Positions 9,499 to 17,900 of a stretch of 21,548 nt of DNA are shown here, in pieces. The stretch is from an uncultured Bacteroidales bacterium (GTDB taxonomy: Bacteria > Bacteroidota > Bacteroidia > Bacteroidales > UBA3663): assembly GCA_937899265.1 (NCBI GenBank), contig CALBPV010000012.1, positions 1 through 21,548 on the forward strand, in the 5' to 3' direction. How positions within the stretch are numbered: position 1 is the stretch's first letter; the number at the start of each line of letters is the position of its first letter. The translations under genes and the position numbers were made by a program. The notes beneath the pieces are model-generated. The model was not told the DNA's origin. It ran no database searches and saw nothing but the letters and a program-made list of their open reading frames with translations.

Positions 9499-9536
9499 AG
9501 AAGGAAGATTGTCCGTCTGGGAACAATCTTCCTTCT
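9499..9536 (-). terminator. Rho-independent terminator after the tonB-like gene
   Basis: A perfect 14-bp inverted repeat (9499-9512 with 9523-9536) has a 10-base loop. Read on the minus strand it is followed by TTTTCCTCTTTTCCC. It starts 24 bases after the tonB-like stop codon and ends 15 bases before the chosen polyprenyl synthase ATG. Confidence 0.88.
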
Positions 9537-9560
9537 GAAACATTAATGTCCTCGGGGGGA

Positions 9561-10259
9561 TTACTGGAGACGGAATGTGACGGGAAGTACGTACTTCACG
9601 CGTACCGGCTTACCACGCTGCTTACCGGGTTTCCACTTGGGCATGGCGCTTACCACGCGAATGGCCTCCTTGGAGAGCTCGTCGGCGGGAGAACGCATTA
9701 CCTCGATGTTGCCGATAGAACCGTCCTTCTCGACCGTGAACGAAAGCGTTACACGACCCTGAATGCCATTCTCTGCGGCGAAGGGAGGATATTTTAGGGT
9801 CTTTTTGATAAACTGCATGAGCGCAGCTTCTCCGCCGGGGAACTCAGGGTTCTGCTCAACGACCGTGAAGATTTGATTGGCATCGGCTTCCTCTTCTTCA
9901 GAAGGTCCTGAATCGGCGTTAAGGTCCATCACTTGTACTTCTGTGTTGCTGTCGTCTTCAACACTCTGTACCTCAACTTCCTCGATCTCCACATCGTCTT
10001 CGACGACTGTGAGCTGTTCAATGACATCGGGCATGGGCGGCGGAGGCGGCGGGGGAGGTGTGTTGTTCTGCACCGTCATAACGATTTCCTCTTCCTCTTC
10101 AATTACGTCATTGCGCTGGAAGGCATTACCCTTGCGTGACGTTGTCTGTGTCCACTCAAAGGCAATGAAGAGGATCGCCATGATTCCTACGAGGCCCGTC
10201 AACAACGCGGTTGTCTTTCTGCCCTCGAGATCTACTTTTGGATCTTTCTTAGTTTCCAT
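9561..10259 (-). CDS. TonB family energy transducer
   Basis: Inner-membrane-anchored periplasmic protein that passes proton-motive force from ExbB/ExbD to outer-membrane TonB-dependent receptors. 232 residues. A short basic cytoplasmic N-terminus is followed by one membrane segment (about residues 15-35, TTALLTGLVGIMAILFIAF). The periplasmic linker contains eight consecutive prolines and a strongly acidic region (VEDDVEIEEVEVQSVEDD). The C-terminal TonB domain runs from about 145 (FPGGEAALMQFI) to the end (KYVLPVTFRLQ) and includes MPKWKPGKQRGKPV. The linker is acidic rather than the Pro/Lys type of enterobacterial TonB. It is transcribed alone from the divergent region, with its own terminator directly downstream. 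No ExbB or ExbD gene is in the window. Confidence 0.92.
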   Translation of the reverse strand: METKKDPKVDLEGRKTTALLTGLVGIMAILFIAFEWTQTTSRKGNAFQRNDVIEEEEEIVMTVQNNTPPPPPPPPMPDVIEQLTVVEDDVEIEEVEVQSVEDDSNTEVQVMDLNADSGPSEEEEADANQIFTVVEQNPEFPGGEAALMQFIKKTLKYPPFAAENGIQGRVTLSFTVEKDGSIGNIEVMRSPADELSKEAIRVVSAMPKWKPGKQRGKPVRVKYVLPVTFRLQ

Positions 10260-10308
10260 TTGGGGTTAGAATCTAAAATTTTATAAGTATTTATTAGAAT
10301 TTTCTTCG

Positions 10309-10340
10309 CAAAAGTAATGTTTTTTTTTGATAAAAACGAT
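10309..10340 (-). promoter_or_regulatory. Promoter of the tonB-like gene
   Basis: On the minus strand TACTTTTG (10316-10309) matches the Bacteroidota -7 consensus TAnnTTTG. No clear TTTG -33 box is present at the right distance, only T-rich sequence. The predicted transcript start lies roughly 40 bases before the ATG at 10259. Confidence 0.6.
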
Positions 10341-10376
10341 AAAAATCTCCAAAAAAAATGATTTTTAGTGTGATTT

Positions 10377-10409
10377 TATTGTTTTTTTCACTTTAAAGGC
10401 CTACTTTTG
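10377..10409 (+). promoter_or_regulatory. Promoter of porQ
   Basis: TACTTTTG at 10402-10409 matches the -7 consensus TAnnTTTG. TATTG at 10377-10381, 20 bases upstream, is an acceptable -33 box. The predicted start leaves a leader of about 45 bases before the ATG at 10461. Together with the tonB-side promoter it explains the A/T-rich 201-base gap (10260-10460). Confidence 0.65.
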
Positions 10410-10460
10410 CATACAAAATCGTCATTTTTTGCGTTATTAGTTCAAAAGATTCAGACATCG

Positions 10461-11444
10461 ATGAAGAAAAGACTGATGATTGCGATAACCGCATTGATAC
10501 TTTCGGCGGGTACAACTTTTGCACAAAAGACAGGAGCCTACGGTTACCTGTCTCTTCCCGTGTCGGCCCATGCAGCCGCTCTGGGTGGAGGAGCCGTCTC
10601 GATTGTGGAACCGGAGGTCGCTTTGGCTGAAGACAACCCGGCGTTGCTCTGTCCCGAGATGAACGGACAGCTGGCGTTGGGCTACATGAACTATGTGTCG
10701 GACGTGAACCTGGGACATGTGGCTTGGGGAGGACAATTCCTCGATCTGGGTGGTTGGATGGGCAGTGTCCGTTTCCTCAACTACGGCAATTTCGACGGTT
10801 ACGATGAGAACGGCGTATCGACCGGTTCGTTCTCGGCCAAGGACCTCGCCTTTTCGGGAGGAGTGGGTTATCCCGTCACCGAACGGTGGAGAGTGGGCGG
10901 CCTCATGCGCGCGCTATATAGTAATTATGAGAGCTACTCGGCTTTTGCCCTGTCGGTCAATTTGGGCATCAACTACTATAACGAGGTGACCGGAACCAGT
11001 CTGGGTCTCTCGGTTACGGAACTGGGCGGACAACTCAAGAAGTTGGGCGACCGCCGTACCAACCTGCCCACCGACCTCCAATTCGGATGGAGCAACGAAT
11101 TGGAACATCTTCCCCTCTGTTTGACCCTGACGGCTTACAAATTGCTGAATTGGGACGACGAATATGTGGACGGCTCGGGTGAGGTGCACAAATGGATGGG
11201 GGCCGAACAGATACTGACCCACCTGAAATTCGGAGCGGAGTGGATTGTGAACGACAATCTCTACTTCGCCGCTGCATACGACTACAGGCGACAGCGCGAG
11301 TTCTCCGGTGGCGGAGGTTTCTTGAGAGGTCTTTCCTGGGGTGGAGGTTTCAAGTACAAAGGCTTCTCGTTCCAGGCAGCTTATGCCCGTTATAATGCTG
11401 TGGACGGGTCTCTGAATATAGGTTTGTCGTATCAGTTCTTTTAA
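10461..11444 (+). CDS. porQ: PorQ-family outer-membrane protein (type IX secretion associated)
   Basis: Predicted outer-membrane beta-barrel protein of 327 residues. A Sec signal peptide covers residues 1-18 or so (MKKRLMIAITAL, then LSAGTTFA before QKTG). The mature part has alternating hydrophobic/polar strands typical of a barrel, many Gly and aromatic residues, the early segment HAAALGGGAVSIVEPEVALA, and an aromatic C-terminus (LSYQFF). PorQ is needed for type IX secretion in Porphyromonas gingivalis. The assignment rests on the recognised N-terminal pattern and on the position just before cmk and ispH, as in Porphyromonas. The frame opens at a TTG at 10407, but the signal peptide and the promoter position favour the ATG at 10461. 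Homologues are sometimes labelled penicillin-binding protein or hypothetical. Confidence 0.75.
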   Translation: MKKRLMIAITALILSAGTTFAQKTGAYGYLSLPVSAHAAALGGGAVSIVEPEVALAEDNPALLCPEMNGQLALGYMNYVSDVNLGHVAWGGQFLDLGGWMGSVRFLNYGNFDGYDENGVSTGSFSAKDLAFSGGVGYPVTERWRVGGLMRALYSNYESYSAFALSVNLGINYYNEVTGTSLGLSVTELGGQLKKLGDRRTNLPTDLQFGWSNELEHLPLCLTLTAYKLLNWDDEYVDGSGEVHKWMGAEQILTHLKFGAEWIVNDNLYFAAAYDYRRQREFSGGGGFLRGLSWGGGFKYKGFSFQAAYARYNAVDGSLNIGLSYQFF

Positions 11445-11493
11445 AAAATCTTAAACTTTCGGGCCGAAACGCCTTCTTTATTTTAAAAAGGAG

Positions 11494-11501
11494 TATCTTT
11501 G
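11494..11501 (+). promoter_or_regulatory. Possible -7 box just before cmk
   Basis: TATCTTTG matches TAnnTTTG exactly, but no TTTG-like -33 box lies 19-21 bases upstream. The cmk ATG is only 4 bases downstream, so transcripts would be almost leaderless. It could also be chance; cmk could be read from the porQ promoter. Confidence 0.4.
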
Positions 11502-11505
11502 CAGC

Positions 11506-12201
11506 ATGAAAAAGATAACAATAGCGATAGATGGTCACAGTTCCTGTGGTAAAAGTACAATGGCCCGCCATCTGGCCAAAGAGTTGGGTTATGTCTATAT
11601 CGATACCGGTGCCATGTACCGGGCAGTGGCTCTCTTCGCCCTTCGAGGCGGAATGATGAACGCCGAAACCAAAGAGATAGATACCACAGTCCTTCAGGCA
11701 CGTCTCCCGGAAGCCGACATCACGTTCACCCCCGGAGCCGAAGGACGGCCTGTCACCTGGCTCAACGGAGAGAATGTGGAAGGTGAGATACGCGGAATGA
11801 CGGTGAGCAGTTGTGTCAGCCCCATTGCGGCTCTTCCCTTCGTGCGCGAACGAATGGTAGCCATTCAGCAGGCCATGGGCGAGGAGGGAGGCATCGTCAT
11901 GGACGGACGAGATATCGGCACGGTAGTGTTGCCCAATGCCGACTTGAAGGTTTTTGTGACAGCCTCACCCGAGGTGAGAGCCCAACGGCGTCTGCTCGAA
12001 CTGCGCGGCAAAGGCGATGAGACCTCGACCTTCGAGGAGGTCCTCGAGAACGTCAAAGAACGCGACTACATCGATTCGCACCGGGAAGTGGGTCCTCTGA
12101 AACAGGCCGATGACGCCCTTCTGCTTGACAACAGCAACCTCACCATCGAGGGGCAGAATGCCCAATTGCTCGAATGGGCCAAAGCCAAAATAGAAGCATG
12201 A
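11506..12201 (+). CDS. cmk: (d)CMP kinase
   Basis: Cytosolic kinase that phosphorylates CMP and dCMP with ATP. The P-loop is GHSSCGKS at residues 10-17, followed by the CMP-binding segment DTGAMYRAVA and the conserved MDGRDIGTVV in the middle. The C-terminal half contains the RR and RD residues typical of the lid (RAQRRLLELRGKGDE, ERDYIDSHRE). 231 residues, normal for the family. Its stop codon overlaps the ispH start as ATGA (12198-12201), a coupling arrangement. It follows porQ after a 61-base gap holding a possible -7 box. Confidence 0.96.
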   Translation: MKKITIAIDGHSSCGKSTMARHLAKELGYVYIDTGAMYRAVALFALRGGMMNAETKEIDTTVLQARLPEADITFTPGAEGRPVTWLNGENVEGEIRGMTVSSCVSPIAALPFVRERMVAIQQAMGEEGGIVMDGRDIGTVVLPNADLKVFVTASPEVRAQRRLLELRGKGDETSTFEEVLENVKERDYIDSHREVGPLKQADDALLLDNSNLTIEGQNAQLLEWAKAKIEA

Positions 12202-13061
12202 AAGTGAATGTCGATCCCGAGTCGGGGTTTTGCCCGGGTGTGGTGACGGCCATACGCAAGGCCGAAGACCAGCTGACGGAAGGCGGACAGCTCTGTTGTT
12301 TGGGCGACATCGTCCACAACAATCTCGAGGTGGAACGCTTGCGCCAGAAGGGGCTTGTCACCATCGGACACGATGACCTGAAGAAACTCCACGGTACCAA
12401 GGTGTTGCTTCGGGCTCACGGCGAACCGCCCTCGACCTACAGATTGGCACAGGAAAACGATATTCAGATTGTCGATGCCACCTGCCCCGTGGTGTTGGCG
12501 CTTCAGCGCAAGATACATCGCATCTACGAAGCCGAACATGCACAAGGGGTCCAGGTCGTCATTTTCGGAAAGAATGGCCATGCCGAAGTCAACGGACTCG
12601 TAGGACAGACCGACGGAAATGCCATCGTCATTGAGAAAGAAGACGAGGATCTCGGGAAAGTGGATTTCTCACGTCCGGTGCGTCTTTTCTCGCAGACTAC
12701 GATGCCGGTCGATCGCTTCAAGAAACTGACCGGGGAAATTGCATCGCGCATGCAGAATCCCGATGATTTTCGGTCGTTTGACACCATCTGCCGTCAGGTG
12801 GCCAATCGCATACCCCATCTGCGGACTTTCGCCCGGCAGCACGATGTGGTCATCTTCGTGAGTGGGCAGAAGAGCAGCAACGGCAAGGCCCTCTTCGAGG
12901 TGTGCCGGAGAGCCAACCCCAAGAGTTGGTTTGTGTCCCATCCCGAAGATTTGACTCCCGAAATGACCGAAGGTGCCGAGACCGTGGGCATCTGTGGTGC
13001 TACCTCAACCCCGAAATGGCTGATGAATGCAGTGGCCGAAAAATTGTTAAACAACTCATAG
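12198..13061 (+). CDS. ispH: 4-hydroxy-3-methylbut-2-enyl diphosphate reductase
   Basis: Last enzyme of the MEP pathway, an iron-sulfur reductase giving IPP and DMAPP. All three cluster cysteines are present: Cys12 (GFCPGV), Cys96 (DATCPVV) and Cys198 (DTICRQ). His40 and His74 (RAHGEPP), Glu130 (GHAEVNG) and the SSN substrate motif (GQKSSNGKALF) are also seen. 287 residues from the ATG at 12198, which overlaps the cmk stop; the frame is open back to 12174, but that part overlaps cmk and adds nothing family-like. Its product is the substrate of the polyprenyl synthase encoded on the other strand upstream. pfkA begins 13 bases after its stop. Confidence 0.97.
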   Translation: MKVNVDPESGFCPGVVTAIRKAEDQLTEGGQLCCLGDIVHNNLEVERLRQKGLVTIGHDDLKKLHGTKVLLRAHGEPPSTYRLAQENDIQIVDATCPVVLALQRKIHRIYEAEHAQGVQVVIFGKNGHAEVNGLVGQTDGNAIVIEKEDEDLGKVDFSRPVRLFSQTTMPVDRFKKLTGEIASRMQNPDDFRSFDTICRQVANRIPHLRTFARQHDVVIFVSGQKSSNGKALFEVCRRANPKSWFVSHPEDLTPEMTEGAETVGICGATSTPKWLMNAVAEKLLNNS

Positions 13062-13074
13062 ATATTTGTTATAT

Positions 13075-14049
13075 ATGGAAATCAAAAGCATTGGTATTTT
13101 GACATCGGGCGGCGATGCCCCCGGCATGAACGCTGCCATTAGGGCGGTGACGCGTACCGCTATCTATGCAGGAATGCGTGTGTGGGGTATCTATCGTGGC
13201 TACCAGGGTCTGATTGAAGACCAAATCGTGGAATTCCAGACCCAGAATGTGAGCAACATCATCCAGCAGGGCGGAACCATACTGAAGACAGCCCGCAGTA
13301 TGGAGTTCAAGACCCCCGGGGGGCGTAAGAAGGCCTACGACAACCTCAAAAAGCACGAGATAGAAGCGTTGGTGGTTATAGGCGGCGACGGTTCCATCAC
13401 GGGTGCGGCCAATTTCGCCAAGGAGTACGATGTGCCCATCGTAGCCCTGCCGGGTACCATAGACAACGACTTGGCCGGAACGGACATGACCATCGGCTAC
13501 GACACGGCCATGAACACCATCATGGACTGTGTAGATAAGATTCGCGACACAGCCACCTCACACCAGCGCCTCTTCTTCATCGAAGTGATGGGACGCGACG
13601 CGGGATTTCTGGCCCTCAACGGTGCTATCGCCACAGGTTGCGAGGATGCCATCATTCCGGAAGTGGCCACCCAGTACGACCAGCTGAAGAATCTCATCGA
13701 CAACGGCTTCCGCAAGTCCAAGTCTTCCGCAATGGTGATTGTGACAGAGAGCCCTGAAGGCGGTGCCATCAAACTGGCCGAACATGTCAAGCAGGAGTAC
13801 CCCGAGTACGATGTGCGTGTATCGGTGTTGGGCCACCTCCAGCGAGGCGGTTCCCCCACAGCTGCCGACCGCATCCTGGCCTCGCGCACAGGTTATGCCG
13901 CTATCGAGGCCCTCAAGGAAGGCCAGCGCAACGTGATGATAGGTATCCACAACGACCACATCGTCAATATTCCGTTCGCCAAAGCCATCAAGAAGGACAA
14001 GCCCCTCGACGAGGAATTGCTGACCGTTTTGAGAGTCCTCTCCATCTGA
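13075..14049 (+). CDS. pfkA: ATP-dependent 6-phosphofructokinase
   Basis: Phosphorylates fructose 6-phosphate in glycolysis. GGDAPGMNAAIR at residues 12-23, GGDGS (ATP binding), PGTIDND with the catalytic aspartate, TIGYDTAMN, and the substrate-contact segments MGRDAGFLA and GHLQRGGSP are all present. Gly rather than Asp in GGDGS and Gly rather than Lys in PGTIDND indicate ATP, not pyrophosphate, as donor. 324 residues from the ATG at 13075; an upstream TTG at 13066 only adds three residues. Likely a homotetramer, as in the bacterial family. It follows ispH closely and is followed by ung after 24 bases. Confidence 0.96.
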   Translation: MEIKSIGILTSGGDAPGMNAAIRAVTRTAIYAGMRVWGIYRGYQGLIEDQIVEFQTQNVSNIIQQGGTILKTARSMEFKTPGGRKKAYDNLKKHEIEALVVIGGDGSITGAANFAKEYDVPIVALPGTIDNDLAGTDMTIGYDTAMNTIMDCVDKIRDTATSHQRLFFIEVMGRDAGFLALNGAIATGCEDAIIPEVATQYDQLKNLIDNGFRKSKSSAMVIVTESPEGGAIKLAEHVKQEYPEYDVRVSVLGHLQRGGSPTAADRILASRTGYAAIEALKEGQRNVMIGIHNDHIVNIPFAKAIKKDKPLDEELLTVLRVLSI

Positions 14050-14073
14050 TTCCTTCCTTCGTTTGCAAGACAG

Positions 14074-14769
14074 ATGGAGGTCAGGATAGAACCCTCGTGG
14101 AAACAAGTGCTGGCGGAGCAGTTCGACAAACCCTATTTCGAACTGCTCACAGCCTTCGTGCGGCGTGCTTATGCCACAGACACTTGCTATCCGCCCGGGA
14201 AATTCATCTTCGAGGCTTTCAACCGTACCCCTTTCCCCCGAGTGAAAGTCGTTATCCTGGGACAGGACCCCTATCATGGGCCCCGTCAGGCTCACGGACT
14301 TTGTTTCTCGGTTCAGGACGGCATCCAGCCGCCGCCTTCGCTTGTGAATATCTACAAGGAGCTGGAGTCGGAGTATCACGTCTCGATAGACAAGAGCCGG
14401 GGCAATCTCTCCTCTTGGGCCGACCAGGGAGTCCTGTTGCTCAACGCCACGCTGACCGTCAGTCAGGGACAGCCCGGTTCCCATCAGGGCAAAGGATGGG
14501 AGACATTCACCGATGCAGCCATCGAAGCCCTTTCGCGTGAGAGAGAACATCTGGTATTCATGCTTTGGGGAAGTTATGCCCAGCAGAAAGGACGCATCAT
14601 CGACCGGCATCGGCACCTCGTGCTCGAAGCGCCCCATCCGTCGCCTCTCTCGGCCCACAGAGGATGGTTCGGATGCAACCATTTCGTGAGGGCCGACGAA
14701 TATCTCTCAAGCCACGGTATCGAACCCGTCCATTGGATTCATTCAGAAGGCGGTCGGGGGGCTGTATGA
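14074..14769 (+). CDS. ung: Uracil-DNA glycosylase, family 1
   Basis: Removes uracil from DNA, starting base-excision repair. The water-activating motif GQDPYHG (Asp65) is at residues 63-69, the uracil-binding LLLNATLTV at 121-129 and the DNA-intercalation loop HPSPLSAHRG at 188-197. 231 residues, typical of the family. The ATG at 14074 gives the expected short N-terminus ahead of SWKQVLAEQF. It is the last gene of the run starting at porQ; a weak hairpin overlaps its stop codon and a separate strong promoter for ileS lies downstream. Confidence 0.97.
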   Translation: MEVRIEPSWKQVLAEQFDKPYFELLTAFVRRAYATDTCYPPGKFIFEAFNRTPFPRVKVVILGQDPYHGPRQAHGLCFSVQDGIQPPPSLVNIYKELESEYHVSIDKSRGNLSSWADQGVLLLNATLTVSQGQPGSHQGKGWETFTDAAIEALSREREHLVFMLWGSYAQQKGRIIDRHRHLVLEAPHPSPLSAHRGWFGCNHFVRADEYLSSHGIEPVHWIHSEGGRGAV

Positions 14770-14778
14770 CCCCGTTTT
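14755..14778 (+). terminator. Weak candidate terminator after ung
   Basis: CGGGG (14755-14759) can pair with CCCCG (14770-14774) around a 10-base loop, followed by only four T residues. The ung stop codon lies in the loop. The stem is short, so this is tentative. Confidence 0.3.
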
Positions 14779-14853
14779 GTAGGGCTGTTTTTGACAGTCT
14801 GTCTTTCAAATAGCACTAAAATAGGCTCAAAATTTCAAAAAAACGGACAAAGA

Positions 14854-14885
14854 TTTGGTACTTTGCCCGATTTTTTATATCTTTG
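14854..14885 (+). promoter_or_regulatory. Promoter of ileS
   Basis: TTTG at 14854-14857, a 20-base spacer and TATCTTTG at 14878-14885 give a full match to the Bacteroidota vegetative promoter (TTTG, 19-21 bases, TAnnTTTG). The ileS ATG is at 14908, leaving a leader of roughly 15-20 bases. This is the best promoter in the window. The leader is too short for a T-box. Confidence 0.8.
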
Positions 14886-14907
14886 TGCCCATCTTATTGA
14901 ACAGATA

Positions 14908-17900
14908 ATGAAAAAATTCGCAGAATACAATCATTTTGACCTCTCCGAAATCAACAAAGAGGTCCTCAAACGTTGGGATGCCGCCGATGTCTTCGGCAAG
15001 AGCATCTCCGAGCGTGAAGGTCATCCCTCATTCGTCTTCTATGAGGGTCCCCCGTCGGCCAACGGCATGCCGGGCATCCATCACGTAATGGCACGAAGCA
15101 TCAAAGACACTTTCTGCCGATTCAAGACAATGAAAGGCTTCCAGGTGAAGCGCAAAGCCGGATGGGATACCCACGGCCTCCCCGTCGAACTGGGCGTCGA
15201 GAAACTTTTGGGCATCACCAAGGAAGATATCGGCAAGAAAATCTCCGTGGCCGAATATAATGCTACATGTCGTCGTGAGGTAATGAAATATACGAAAGAA
15301 TGGACCGAGCTCACCCACAAGATGGGTTACTGGGTCGATTTGAACGATCCCTACATCACCTACGACAATCGCTACATCGAGACCCTTTGGTGGATGCTCA
15401 AGGAGCTCTACAAGAAGGGACTTCTCTATAAAGGTTATACCATTCAGCCCTATTCTCCCGCTGCCGGTACCGGCCTTTCGAGCCACGAACTCAATCAGCC
15501 CGGGTGCTACCGCGACGTGAAGGATACAACGGCGACGGCTGTCTTTACGCTCAAGGACGGCAAGGCCGCCTGGAACGAGTGGGGCAAGGCCGTCATTCTG
15601 GCGTGGACCACGACTCCGTGGACCCTGCCTTCCAACACGTCGCTCTGCGTGGGTCCCAAGATTAAATATGTGGCCCTCCAGAGCTACAATACCTATACCG
15701 ACGAGCCCCTCACGATGATTCTGGCAGAAGACCTCGTGAAGTCTTATTTCAAGCCCGAGGGCGAAGTACAGACCACCGAAGAGGTCCGTGCCGGCTATGA
15801 AGCCATCATGAAGGCTGTGGCCGAAGGCGACAAGAAGGGGGCCAAAGCTCCCGTGCCTTATCGTATCATCGACCGCATGACGGGCGAGGATTTGTTGGGT
15901 CTCCATTATCAGCAGCTCATGCCTTGGGTGAAGCCCGTACAGCGCCTCGACGACAATTCGACCGACTTTGTGAAGCAGTATGCCCAGGCTCATCCCGACA
16001 AAGTCTTCAAGGCCGAGAACGGCAAAGACGAGTTCGTGGAGATGGCCGACGAGGCTTTCCGCGTCATCCCCGGTGACTATGTGACCACCGAGGACGGTAC
16101 CGGTATCGTCCACATCGCCAATACCTTCGGTGCCGACGACGCCCGTGTGGCCAATGCCGCCAATGTGCCTCCCGTCTTTCTCATCAACAAGGCCGGCGAA
16201 ACACGTCCCATGGTCGATTTGCAGGGCAAATACTATGAGATTGACGAACTCGACAAGAATTTCATCGACCGCTGTGTCAACCTCGAAGGCTACCGTCTGC
16301 ATGCAGGCGACTATGTGAAGAATGCCTATTCTCCCGAGTTCAACAAGGACGGCAAGTGGGACCGCGAAGCCTCCGAGAAGGCCGACGACCTGAACATCAT
16401 TCTGAGCCTTGAAATGAAGAAGGCCGGTCTGGCTTTCCGCATCGAGAAGCATGTCCACAATTATCCGCATTGCTGGCGTACCGACAAGCCCATTCTCTAC
16501 TATCCTCTCGATTCCTGGTTCATCAGGGCTTCGGCTTGCCGCGAGCGTATGATGGAACTCAACAATACCATCAATTGGAAACCCGAATCGACAGGTACGG
16601 GACGTTTCGGCAAGTGGCTCGAGAATCTCAACGACTGGAACCTCTCGCGTTCGCGCTATTGGGGCACTCCGCTTCCCATTTGGCGCAACAGCGACACGCG
16701 CGAGGAGATTTGCATCGGTTCGGTTGAGGAACTTTACAATGAGATAGAGAAATCTGTGGCTGCCGGCTTCATGAAGTCCAATCCCTACAGGGAACTCGGT
16801 TTCGAGCCCGGCAAGATGACCCCGGAAAACTACGCTAAGATAGACCTCCACCGCCCATACGTGGATGACATCGTGCTCGTTTCACCCTCAGGCAAGCCCA
16901 TGAAGCGCGAGACCGACCTCATCGATGTGTGGTTCGACTCGGGTGCCATGCCATACGCCCAGATTCACTATCCCTTCGAGAACAAGGAGCAGTTCGACAA
17001 CCGCACGGTCTATCCCGCCGACTTCATTGCCGAGGGTGTGGACCAGACGCGCGGATGGTTCTATACGCTTCATGCTCTTGCCACGATGCTGTTCGATTCG
17101 GTCGCCTACAAAGCCGTCATTTCCAATGGTCTCGTGCTCGACAAGAACGGTGAGAAGATGTCCAAACGCAAAGGCAACGGCATCGAACCCTTCGGTGCCA
17201 TCGAACAGTACGGCTCCGACCCCCTGCGCTGGTATATGATTACCAACTCTTCGCCCTGGGACAACCTCAAGTTCGACCCCGAGGGCGTAGAAGAAGTGAA
17301 ACGCAAGTTCTTCGGCACGCTCTACAATACCTATTCTTTCTTTGCCCTCTATGCCAACGTGGACGGTTTCACCGGACAGGAGGCTGAGATTCCCGCAGAG
17401 CAGCGTCCCGAGATTGACCAGTGGATTCTGTCGTCGCTCTCCTCGCTCATCAAGGAGGTCGAAAAGGCCTACAACGACTACGAACCCACTTTGGCCGGAC
17501 GTGCCGTCCAGACCTTCGTATGCGACAATCTGTCCAACTGGTACGTGCGTCTCAACCGTGCCCGTTTCTGGCGCGGAGAGATGACGCCCGACAAACTGGC
17601 GGCCTATCAGACGCTCTACACCTGTCTCGAGACAGTGGCCAAGCTGATGGCTCCCATTGCTCCCTTCTACAGCGATTTGCTCTTCACGGACCTGAATGCC
17701 GTGAGCGGACGCGACAGTCACGTCAGCGTCCATCTGTCCGACTTCCCCGTGCCAGGTGCCGTGAGTGAGGCCCTCGAACGCAAGATGTCTCTGGCCCAGC
17801 AGGTCACTTCGCTCATCCTTTCCATTCGCAAGAAAGTCAACATTCCCGTGCGTCAGCCTCTTCAGACCATTCTCTTCCCGGCGGTCGATCGGCAGCAGCA

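Noticed and set aside
13558..14682. 374-codon minus-strand frame across pfkA and ung
   Set aside because: It spans two well-supported genes and their gap, with no motif.
14886..14907. T-box riboswitch ahead of ileS
   Set aside because: The predicted leader is only about 15-20 bases, far too short for a T-box, and no terminator/antiterminator pair is present.
15028..16851. 607-codon open frame on the minus strand across ileS
   Set aside because: It mirrors a strongly supported ileS gene; antisense frames stay open in G/C-rich Bacteroidales codon use. The translation shows no family motif.
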